From assembly GCA_019054805.1 (NCBI GenBank), contig JAHQIY010000006.1:5084001-5148000 (forward strand): a stretch of 64,000 bases of DNA, read 5' to 3'. The DNA comes from Brachionus manjavacas (Eukaryota; Rotifera; Eurotatoria; Ploima; Brachionidae). Below the pieces are notes generated by a model, which ran no database searches, was not told where the DNA came from, and saw only the letters and a list, made by a program, of their open reading frames with translations. Made by a program: the position numbers and the translations under genes. Each line of letters starts with the position of its first letter. The stretch's first letter is position 1. Below are positions 37,130 to 46,033 of the stretch, in pieces.

Positions 37130-39145
37130 GCATTAGCTCGGTACAGATTTACAATTAAATTAATAAAGTTTGGACTAGGACAAAATCATGGCAAAGAGCA
37201 AATATGGTGCTTAAGAAAGCTTTATCAACTCAGAACCCTTCTAATTATTAAATAAAAGAGCCAGACTAACTTATGAACAAAATTTAGTGGAAAAAGCAAA
37301 GAAGAATCCAAAATTATTATACAAATTTCTAAATGATCAAAAAGTAGTCAGAGAATCAATCAAAGCATTAAAGAAGTCAAACAATGAATTAACGCAAGAA
37401 CCGAAAGAGATATCAAATCTACTAAATAAATGTTTTCAAAATGTTTTTGCTATTGAACAAGATGGGAAGCTTCCACCTTTTGTAGTTGAACTTAATGAAA
37501 AATATTCAGAATATATTGACATTCAACCAAATGATATTAGTTATGAAGTGGTTTATAATAAATTACAAGACCTAAATAAAATAAATCATGTGGTGTAGAC
37601 AAGCTTCCTTTAATTAAAACTTTTACTGTTCCTTTAACTAAAAATTTCAGAAAGTCTTTATTTAATAGTTAGCTTCCGTTACAATTCACATCAGCAAATA
37701 TTACTCAATTGTTTAAAAAAGTTGTATCAATTGTTTAAATAAATCAACGGCCAGCTAAATTATCAGATAAATTATCGTCCTGTGTCTTTAACTTCATTTC
37801 CGTGCAAAATTATGGAAAGCATAATAAGAACCAAAATGGAAGATTATCTTTATTAGAATAATATTATATCTAAAGAACAGCATGGATTGTCAAGAAAAAG
37901 TCATGTACATCTAATCTTCTGGAAACTCTAGATTTAATCTCAATTAGTCTAGACAAAATTATTCCTGTTGATGTAATTCTGCTAGATTTTGCGAAAGCAT
38001 TTGATACTGTTCCGCACAGACGACTAATAGCTAAATTGAAAGTGCATGGCTTTGATGATCTGACACTTAAATGAAAAGAAGCTTTCCTGAAAAATAGAAG
38101 ACAACTAGTTGTTCAAGGTGAAATTTTGTCGGATTGGGTTGAAATTTTTAGCGGCGTACCACAAGAGTCAGTGATTGGTCCACTTTTGTTCGTTTTGTAT
38201 ATCAATGATCTACCAAAAGGAATAGAGAATGTTGTCAAAATGTATGCAGATGATACTAAAATATTCTCGCAAACGGTATCAGAAATAAGCGCAGTGAAAC
38301 TACAATCATGTTTAGATTTAATTTTCAAGTGGACTCAAGATTGGCTTCTTCTCTTCAACACATCAAAATGTGTGGTTATGCATTACGGTCATAAAAACAA
38401 AGAATTCACTTATTTTATTAATGGCAAACAGTTATCAACGTCAGAAACCGAAAAAGATCATTGAGTTATCTTCAATACAAATCTTAAATGGAAAAATCAA
38501 GTGATAGAGGCTACAAACAAACCAAATTAAATGTTGGGTCGCATCAGGAAATCATTCGCTTGTTTTGATTGTAAGTTATTTAGATCATTGTATTTGGCTT
38601 TTGTTAGTCCTCTTTTGGAATTTGCTGTGCCTGTATGGTCTCCATTTCTTAAGTCGGACTGTGAGAATCTTGAGCGGGTTCAACTCAGAGCTACGAAATA
38701 TGTTTCTTCAATTAGAAACATATTCCAACAACAACGAATAACATTCCAAATCCGGTGGAAAGAAGAAAAATAGGTGATCTAATTCAATTATACAAGTTCA
38801 TGCATGGAATAGAATTGGTTGATAAAAGCAACAATTTTAATGTCACCAAAATCCAAGGAAGAGGTCACTGCTTCAAATACCTTTTTTGGAATTTGCTGTG
38901 CCTGTATGGTCTCCATTTCTTAAGTCGGACTGTGAGAATCTTGAGAGGATTCAACGCAAAGCTACAAAATTTGTTTCTTCAATTAGAAACAAACCGTATG
39001 AAACAAACCATTAGTTGTCAAATTGGTGATAGAATAAAGAGAAGATTTTCAATAAAGATTTATCGAATATCCAACTCCTTTGTGAAATTGCTACTTAACA
39101 ATTTCTTCTTTTCTTGAATTATCAAACATTTAAACATGTGTAAGC
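37130..39145 (+). mobile_element. Decayed non-LTR retrotransposon, copy 2 (reverse transcriptase palm present)
   Basis: A fragment near 37160-37250 again shows the start of the RT domain (WTRTKSWQRANMV). Next comes a long frame (37287-37598) ending in LQDLNKIN. The palm follows in frames broken by stops: VILLDFAKAFDTVPHR (motif A), SGVPQ.SVIGPLLFVLYIND (motif B), and MYADDTKIF (motif C with the catalytic YADD). The thumb region is LGRIRKSFACFDCK. The C-terminal region is duplicated (see 38610-38990), and the tail ends like copy 1. Several in-frame stops show it is inactive. The RT order and APE association indicate a jockey/CR1-like clade. Confidence 0.88.
38610..38990 (+). repeat. Internal ~105-bp direct duplication in the retroelement
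   Basis: The segment at about 38613-38722 recurs at 38886-38990 with few differences. Both encode LEFAVPVWSPFLKSDCENLE or a close variant, followed by RVQLRATKYVSSIRN or RIQRKATKFVSSIRN. The second copy reads on into the 3' end, so it is probably the end of another insertion joined to the first. Confidence 0.85.
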
Positions 39146-39313
39146 TGTCACTCTTTTATTTTTAATCTTATTATTTTAATCTGAAGGAGTTTTATCATCA
39201 TAGATAAACACATAAATAAGAAAAAAAAAATTTATTTTCCAAAGAGATATTTATAACAAAAAGTACAGTTATTCAAAAATTTTAAATTTTAATAAAAATA
39301 TTCAAGATTGAAG

Positions 39314-40573
39314 CTATTTGTTAAGATTTATTGTTGTTAAACGTGGAAATGCGGCTCTAAAATCTTTGCTTATCACCAACTTATTATGCTTGTGCGATAT
39401 GTAGCCCTTAATTTTTCCTTCGAAAATCAAATTGCTCAAAATACACTGACAAATGTCATTGTCCATGTCGTCTTCATTCAAAAATTTAAGTACATTCACA
39501 AAATCTTCAATTGGTATCTGTGCAGTATTAAGCAATTTGGCCAATTTTTTAAACAAATTTCTGTATGTTGTCATTTTAAGTTTTTCCAGAAACAAATAAA
39601 CTCCACTTTCTATGAAAAAATCCTCATATTCAATCATGTCATTGTTAAATTTCTGAATATTTCCCTGTTTGACAGCGTTGACTATTTCGGCAAAAGGTTT
39701 CAGATCATATTTTAAGAGCAAATCTTGATTGGGCATGTATCCTCGGAGCATATTTACAGGTATTAAATAAACCAAAATAATTTTTTTGTTCCTTATATAT
39801 TTGCTTGGACAATTGCGGAACGCAAACTCAAAGTAATCAGCTGCGGTATTGTAGTCATTTTCAAACATTGCCTGTCTGCCCACGTAGAACTTGTAGACAA
39901 TTTGATGCGCTATTGGAAACGAGTCCTTCATGCCACTATTTTCAATAACTCGTTTCAAAGGATTGCACAAATTGATCTTGTTTATTTTAAAATAAATCTT
40001 GAACAATTGATTTATAATGTGCATCATGCCCCAACGCTTCGAAAATTGTGATTCCGACCTGGTGTCTGTGCACAGATTTCTGAAGCAAACCATCAATGAT
40101 TCTGCGGTTTTTTCTGCATATTGATCCTGGTTGGATCCTTCGGCATTTGCCTCTTTCTCCTGTTCGCTCTCGAAGTCTTGTCTATGGCGGGAATCGCAAG
40201 TGTACGCTAGAAGTCGTAGATCGACACTCATCTGAAACAAAATGGGCAACTGCCAGTTCTCATCTCTGGCGTCTTTGATCAATTCAATCAAGCTCTTGAA
40301 AGATTTGCTCATCAATTCAAAAGAGTTGATATAATCCTGATTGCTGAGACTGTTTCGAGCTAGAACATAATTGCTGACTACCTCGGTCCAGCTGTAAATT
40401 CTATTCGGAGAATTGGTGAACTTGTCTCTCAAGTATTCTTTTGAGTTATCCTCGAAATAAATTTGACGATATTTGTCATTTTTTAGATTGAGCAACTTTG
40501 CCAAAGAAATGGCATCGTTTTTAATCAAGTTTTGTATGATTTCGTCTATGAATTTATTTGGATGAATGTTCAT
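39314..40573 (-). CDS. PCID2: PCID2, PCI-domain subunit of TREX-2
   Basis: A single exon of 419 aa, against 399 in human PCID2. Diagnostic blocks are intact: ENWQLPILFQMSVDLRLLA, KRWGMMHIINQLFKIYFKIN (split here for length), YKFYVGRQAMFENDYNTAA, LEKLKMTTYRNLFKK and the winged-helix end GKIKGYISHKHNKLVISK. The last two lie in the C-terminal PCI module. PCID2 (yeast Thp1) partners GANP/Sac3 and DSS1 in nuclear-pore-associated mRNA export and genome stability. The insertion relative to human is an acidic Glu/Gln-rich loop near residues 130-155. The ATG at 40573 is only 80 bases below the FAM78 stop codon, on the same strand, with a strong acceptor-like CAG between them. Identification is very secure. 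Confidence 0.95.
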   Translation of the reverse strand: MNIHPNKFIDEIIQNLIKNDAISLAKLLNLKNDKYRQIYFEDNSKEYLRDKFTNSPNRIYSWTEVVSNYVLARNSLSNQDYINSFELMSKSFKSLIELIKDARDENWQLPILFQMSVDLRLLAYTCDSRHRQDFESEQEKEANAEGSNQDQYAEKTAESLMVCFRNLCTDTRSESQFSKRWGMMHIINQLFKIYFKINKINLCNPLKRVIENSGMKDSFPIAHQIVYKFYVGRQAMFENDYNTAADYFEFAFRNCPSKYIRNKKIILVYLIPVNMLRGYMPNQDLLLKYDLKPFAEIVNAVKQGNIQKFNNDMIEYEDFFIESGVYLFLEKLKMTTYRNLFKKLAKLLNTAQIPIEDFVNVLKFLNEDDMDNDICQCILSNLIFEGKIKGYISHKHNKLVISKDFRAAFPRLTTINLNK

Positions 40574-40653
40574 ATTTGAAAATTTATTTACAAAAAATTA
40601 ATAAAATTAAATAAGAAAATAAAAGCAGCTGATAAAAAAAGAATAAAGTAATG
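40574..40653 (-). promoter_or_regulatory. 80-bp FAM78-PCID2 spacer with possible trans-splice acceptor
   Basis: On the minus strand the FAM78 stop is followed within about 25 bases by a pyrimidine-rich run ending TTTTTTTATCAG (CAG at 40631-40629). The PCID2 ATG follows 55 bases later. This fits an SL trans-splicing site of a polycistronic unit, but an ordinary cis intron in the PCID2 leader would look the same. Confidence 0.35.
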
Positions 40654-41587
40654 CTATTTTTGGAGCCAACCTTTATTGAAACATTTAGGTGAAACAACAA
40701 CAACTGGTGTTCCCAACGAGGGTCGCCAGATCAAAATTTGAGCACTATTTGCGTTTGATGGATACAAAGCGCAATCCGGAATCTTAAAATTGTTCTTGAG
40801 GGCATAAGGCTGCCTGGGAACTGGACTGCTGACAAGCTTTGCTCTGCTTCCTTGTTCTTTGGATGGATCGACCTGAATTTCTAGTTTCATTCTCCATTTA
40901 AATGTTTTCAGTACAACAAACGTTCCATTCAAAACATCCATTGCCACTAGCCATGTGTAAAACTTTTGATCTCGTTTTATATTTGTTAGCTTAGGCGTTT
41001 TATCCGAACTAGTCGGTATGTCCCATGTGACATGCGGATAAAAATTGTCATTCATACTCACATGGTGCATGGTAAAATTTTGTTGCGGACCTTTGATAAG
41101 TACAACCTCTGTTTTACTTCCGTACCATGGAAAGTTTTTACCATCTGAGTCGCTAATCATCGGTTTCAGACCGGTGGCCAACTCGGGAAATTCCCAACTT
41201 GAACTGGCAAAATCTAAAGTTAAAATTTTGCTCTTATTTGTAAATTCAAAATTACCATCCAAGATTGCCGTACGAATTCCGGAACTGCATGTAAGTGCAA
41301 GCTTGAATCCAGCCGATTTTCCAAATTTCGTCTCGGTTAATCGGGGGGAATTTGATTCGGGCCGATGCCCTAAGAGAGGAAAAATTCTAGAAAATTTTTT
41401 TTATTAATAATTGCTTAATCAATTACTTGAAATGAGGAGTTCGATATTTAAGGACTGATGACGATCTCTCATCAATTTGTGTTGGCTTATTTTCTATTCG
41501 GACTTCTAGTTTGTCAATTTTGATGCGAGTAATAACATTTGAATTGGTGCTGATGGAGTTTCGATTTTTGTTATTTAAGTTTCCCAT
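40654..41587 (-). CDS. FAM78: FAM78 family protein
   Basis: Three exons (41587-41427, 41369-41256, 41203-40654) sum to 825 nt (274 aa). The N-terminus MGNLNN carries a Gly-2 typical of N-myristoylation, like MGCIQS in human FAM78A. Family blocks follow: PTQIDERSSSVLKYRTPHF, WKIGWIQACTYMQF, SSWEFPELATG, ISDSDGKNFPWYG, SMNDNFYPHVTW, KLTNIKRDQKFYTWLVA and WRPSLGTPVVVVSPK. The 52-bp second intron is translatable, so an unspliced reading gives a false upstream start. FAM78 proteins are conserved in animals but have no established biochemical activity. The gene sits immediately upstream of PCID2 on the same strand. Family membership is very secure. Confidence 0.93.
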
Positions 41588-43487
41588 TAGTTAAAATTAT
41601 TTTAGTCAAAAAGATTAATCAGCTCATTTGTGCTTAACATTAAAAGATTTTTGCTTTACACTAAAAAGCTTTTGCACCCAAAAATTATGGAAATAATTTT
41701 TTTCTAGTATTTTAGAATTATTTCTATTGACAACTGTTTGAAAAAAGCAAGATCCAATGCATATTTTTTTTAATTTATAATTTTTTAAAACTCCTTTTTT
41801 TATTCCACGAATGCTCAAGTCGCCTAACCAATGCATCTTTGGATTTAATTAGTTAAGCTATTCTTTTGAATACCTTGTTCACTTTTTACTTTCAAAAAAT
41901 ATATTTGTTAAAATTAGCACACAAAATTTTTTAGCTTCAAGCACACAAAGTTTAACAATTTTTTTATTTTTCCTGACCAAACAATTCACACAACACATGA
42001 ATAAAGAAAAATTGCAAAATATTAAGATCCTGTTTTTAAAAAACGTGTGGCATGTGATCATTGAAAATTTTTTCTCAAGGAAATATAAAATTACCGCATT
42101 ATAAGAATTTTTTTCTAAATTTTGCATTGTTTAAAAAAAATTAATCAAAAACATTATGTAAAAAAATTTAAATTAAAAGTTTTTAGAATAATTTTGAAAT
42201 CTTAATTATTTTTTTCAATTTAAAGATTAAAATTATTTCAACTGTCGTAAATGATTTGGTTGAAAAAAAACTATTAATTATGGATAAAAATATTTATCAG
42301 CCTGAAAAATAATCTGATTTTATATTAACGGTTAATATAAAATTAGATATTTTATTTTTCCATTCAATGAAATACTAAATAAGGTGAGAAAAAAATTTTG
42401 CTGAAAATTATTTTTAAATGATTATGATTATTTCATCATTTTGTCACTATTTTTTTTAATTTTTGTTACTCGAGGATTTTAATCATAAAACATTGGATTT
42501 TAAATTTAAATCTTTATTCGTTTCGAAATTTTTGGATTTTGAATTTATAAATTTTTTTGTAAGCACATTTTAATAAATTAACTCAAAATTTTTCACAATA
42601 AAAAATTCCTAAAATTTGAAATATCTGTTGATAATTAATTTAGTATTTAAAAATTTTAAACCATTCTACACAATTAAATATTGTGAATATTAGTTGATAT
42701 GAAGCAATGAAAATTAGAATTAGGATTAGTTAATTTCATAATTTAAATAAGGTTGGTACAGAATAAAAGCAGTAATATTAGAATTATTTATTGCTGCAGC
42801 ATCTTAGTGTCATAACTTCATAAACCCATAGCTGCTACGGGTCTGAGCATGCCTTTAAGAAACATTGCAAATTATTTACAGAAGCTTATCATCTTATCTT
42901 AACATCATCTGCACTTAACAAGGCTTCGGCTTTATGGTCAAGAACTCGAGTCACGGAGCATAGAGGCGTTCATATCTACAATGCATGCGTAAAACCTGCA
43001 GTGACATATAATGTATATATATGGGTCTATAGGCTCCCACAGAGACAGAAGTCAATAAGCTGGACCATCTGACAAAAGTCTAGCGGTTAGTCGGCATCCA
43101 TTATCCTAACAAAATCAGCAACGAAAGAAAGCCATGCTCTTCTATCTCAACACCAACACCAAACCTTCCCAAACAGACCACGTACCAACTTGCCAAAAGT
43201 CATTAATTCAACGAACTCAAATCCATCAAAGAGAAAGCAACGAAGAAACAAGGCAGTAAGAAAGTCACCATCGCATCTCTACCAGCCAAGTTATGCAATT
43301 AAAGTTTGGATTGATTAAATTTTCAAAATCAATTTTAGGCTTTTTAAATAAATTTTTTTTATTTTTGTTCTAAATTAAAAATGCCTGAGATTATTAATTT
43401 TTTCTTGATTTCTAATGTGATTGATAATTTTTTTAATTAACTTTTTTTTTAATAATTTTAATATTTTTAAATTTAAATTTAAAATTT
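41588..43487. other. 1.9-kb intergenic region with a retroelement remnant
   Basis: Mostly AT-rich sequence without exons. The exception is 42790-43330, listed separately. Confidence 0.5.
42790..43310 (+). mobile_element. Non-LTR retrotransposon 3' ORF remnant (second family)
   Basis: A compositionally distinct GC-richer block. On the plus strand, broken frames read THRGVHIYNACVKPAVTYN near 42960-43020, then TETEVNKLDHL. Further on come LVGIHYPNKISN and a Lys/Thr/Pro-rich end. The pattern of a VKP.VTYN.Y.W.. motif followed by a basic zinc-knuckle-poor tail is characteristic of the region after the RT palm in many non-LTR elements. Its words differ from the copies at 35.8-39.1 kb, so it is a separate family. 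Stops and frameshifts show decay. Confidence 0.5.
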
Positions 43488-44365
43488 TTAAAAATCTACA
43501 TTGGTATTTGGTAAAAATCCTTTACATTTTGACGATCCACAGTAACATTTTATCAGATTTTTGCTAGTTTTATCTTGAGTATCTTTGTTTTCAACAATTC
43601 CAACCGTTCCATTATAATCATAGCTTAGTTCTTCACCGGCAAAGATATCTCTCTGACTGAACAATGCAGCATGAGGTACTATATTTTCTATTCTAACTGG
43701 CAAAATGAACAAATTTGCCTCACAACTATGATTAATATATCTTCCCAGATTGCTGTAATTTCTTGCATCTATAACAGTATTTGCCATAGATTTTTTATTT
43801 GAATAAAATTCTTTTAAAAACATTATATAATTTGGTTCAAATTGATTACTTCTAATTTCAATTAGATGTTTGGCTTCATCTAAAGAAATAATTTCACCCA
43901 TGTATTCAATAACAAAACTTCCCATCGGAATAAAATCTCTGGTTTTCAGGCCTTTTCCTTTAAATCTATTTTCACATGTGAATACCTCAAAGTTAAAATA
44001 AGGTCCGTTTTGAACGACCCGGTTTGCGCATAGATCACCGCTGCATTCACATTCCGAATGACATTCGTTAATGGGAAACAAATTTAAATTCCAATTTTCA
44101 TCCAAATAATCAACATTTAGGCGATTTTTACCATCAAAGTTGCTTTTATTTTTATTCACACAAATGCAGATTTTATTATTCTGGGACTCTCCGCGAGCGA
44201 AACACGAAAAGCATTCACATCCTTCATAACATGAATTCCAAATGGCCAAATCTATACCCTTTCCAGGTATGTTATCAAAAACTTCCTAAGTAGTTTATTT
44301 TTACTTTAACAAAATATTCTAAAATTTAAATTTTTTACTATAAATGGTATGCTTTTAGATTCCAT
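43488..44365 (-). CDS. SETMAR-like histone-lysine methyltransferase (SET domain only)
   Basis: Two exons (44365-44339 and 44285-43488) give 825 nt (274 aa). The opening MESKSIPFI..EVFDNIPGKGIDL corresponds to the PFQYTPDHVVGPGADID start of SETMAR. The pre-SET Cys cluster is present (GCECFSCF, ICICV, ECHSECECSGDLCANRVVQ). SET motifs are intact: KGLKTRDFIPMGSFVIEYMG, GRYINHSCEANL, and ELSYDYNG. The post-SET zinc motif CYCGSSKCKGFL is also there, so the enzyme should be active. Human SETMAR methylates H3K36 and other lysines, but its mariner transposase fusion is primate-specific. Here the protein ends after post-SET, the ancestral arrangement. It is divergently transcribed from the DUSP gene 196 bases away. 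SUV39-clade membership is secure; exact substrate is not. Confidence 0.9.
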
Positions 44366-44561
44366 GAAAGTTCTTTTAGTGTTATTAAATTTAATTTAAA
44401 TAATAGAATTATTTTAGCATAATTTGATGCTTATTTTTAACAATTAATCACCAAAATATTTCAAGTCATTTATGTACTAGGCTTGGAATTTTATTAATAT
44501 TCTCACAACTTAAATAATAACAGAATTTTTGATAGAAAGATTTTAGCATTTGGCTGATCAA
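44366..44561. promoter_or_regulatory. 196-bp shared divergent promoter region
   Basis: The start codons of the SETMAR-like gene (minus) and the DUSP gene (plus) are separated by only 196 AT-rich bases. Both promoters must overlap here unless a 5' leader is spliced. No motif was recognised. Confidence 0.5.
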
Positions 44562-45602
44562 ATGGGTAATGGCATGAACAGAATATTGCCCGGACTGTAC
44601 ATTGGTAGCATCCGGGACAGTACGGATGTGAAAAAAATCGAAGAGAATAATATTACTCACATTCTCTCAATTCACAATGAAGCAAAGCCTGGGAAAATAG
44701 AAGTAAATTAAAGAAGCTTGACTTAATCTAAAAATTCAAAGTTATCCTTTTAAGTTTTGTCAACTTTTTTATTTATTAGGGAAGCTTAAATATTTTCCTT
44801 TAAAAATAATAATTTAAAAATAATATTTAATTGATTTAATACTAAGAGATATCGTTTGTTTTTTTTTTAAAGAATGTCAAATATTTATGCCTTGAAGCGA
44901 GTGATTTGGCGTCTGAAGATCTGGGACGCTTTTTCGCTCAGTCAATTGATTTTGTTCATTCAGCTCGCATTAATAATGGAAATGTTTTAGTTCATTGGTA
45001 TGACATGTAACAACATTTTTAATATAATTTTTAGAAATTTTTAAAATATAGCCTTGCTGGAGTATCAAGAAGCGCAACTATAGTGATATCATATGTCATG
45101 GTAGTGACTAGTTTGCCTTGGTACGATTCAATGAATGCAGTCAGGGCAGCCAGAAGCCAAGTAAATCCAAATTTTGGCTTTCAGCGTCAACTTCAAAATT
45201 TTGAATTCACCAACATAAAAACAGTTAATTTATTTTATTTTTTCCATTTTTTTATTTTCTTAAGTATTATTTTAGACAAGAGAAAATTTGTACCTAAAAT
45301 ATGGTGAATATAATAATAAGGATGATCTAGAATTATGCAAAGCTTTACTCGAAAAGTATCATAAAGATCAAAATGATTTAGAGAAAAATTCGAATAATCA
45401 GCAACAAATTAACCGTACTTTAAAAACATATCCTTTGGCATTTAACTCTTATAATTTGGATAAAGTCAAAATTAAGAACAATATTCAAAAAACAAAAGAG
45501 ATGAGACGAAATGCAACCAAAAAGGTGGAAGAAAAAAAAGATGAAAAAAAAGCCCAAGAAGAAAAAGAAAAAGTATTCAAGAAGATTTTCGATCAAAACT
45601 GA
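44562..45602 (+). CDS. DUSP22/DUSP15-like dual-specificity phosphatase
   Basis: Four exons (44562-44702, 44873-44997, 45052-45223, 45276-45602) sum to 765 nt (254 aa). The N-terminus MGNGMNRILPGLYIGS is almost identical to DUSP22/15 and carries the myristoylation Gly. The active site HCLAGVSRSAT contains the HCX5R loop, split by an intron after the Cys codon's second base. The general acid region is LEASDLASEDL, where the Asp may be shifted. The family block ARSQVNPNFGFQRQL follows. The C-terminal tail from about residue 155 is a Lys/Glu-rich coiled-coil-like extension unlike the vertebrate tails. DUSP22 dephosphorylates kinases in JNK and receptor signalling at membranes. The third intron uses a GTTAAT donor. 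Confidence 0.92.
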
Positions 45603-46033
45603 CAATTTGATTTAAAATGCATCCATGTTTTAATTTTTTTCTATTTAGAATAAGAATTTTTTTGGCTTATAATTTCTGTACAAAATTTCAAATCGATTCG
45701 AAATTATTTTTAATGTGATATTTTTATGGTTAATTTTTATTAATTTTATTTCATTCAAATAGTACATATTAGAATTCTGAATAAATATTTTGTGGAAAAA
45801 AATCTAAAGTCTCTTTTTGGTTTAAAATTTCAAATTTGATTAATTTAGACAAAAAAATTAACAACTAATATTGATTAAAATTAAAATAGTATAAATCAAG
45901 GTATTTTGTTAAGATAAAAAAGACTTAAACTAAAAATTATTTTTTATTTAAACATTTAATTGCATTTTTTTAATTAAAATAAAATATTGGCACTTTTTTT
46001 AACGGCTAATGATTTGACAACACCTAGATTTAA
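45603..46033. other. 430-bp intergenic spacer
   Basis: Spacer between two plus-strand genes. AATAAA polyadenylation words occur near 45779. Nothing else is recognisable. Confidence 0.5.

Noticed and set aside
39314-40573. Initial reading of this PCI protein as proteasome subunit PSMD3
   Set aside because: The blocks KRWGMMHIINQLFKIYFKIN and GYISHKHNKLVISK match PCID2, not PSMD3, and the length fits PCID2.
40654-41262. ATG at 41262 as the start of the FAM78 protein
   Set aside because: That ATG lies just inside a 52-bp intron. Splicing restores the family sequence NLG..SSWEFPEL and extends the protein to an MGNLNN start.
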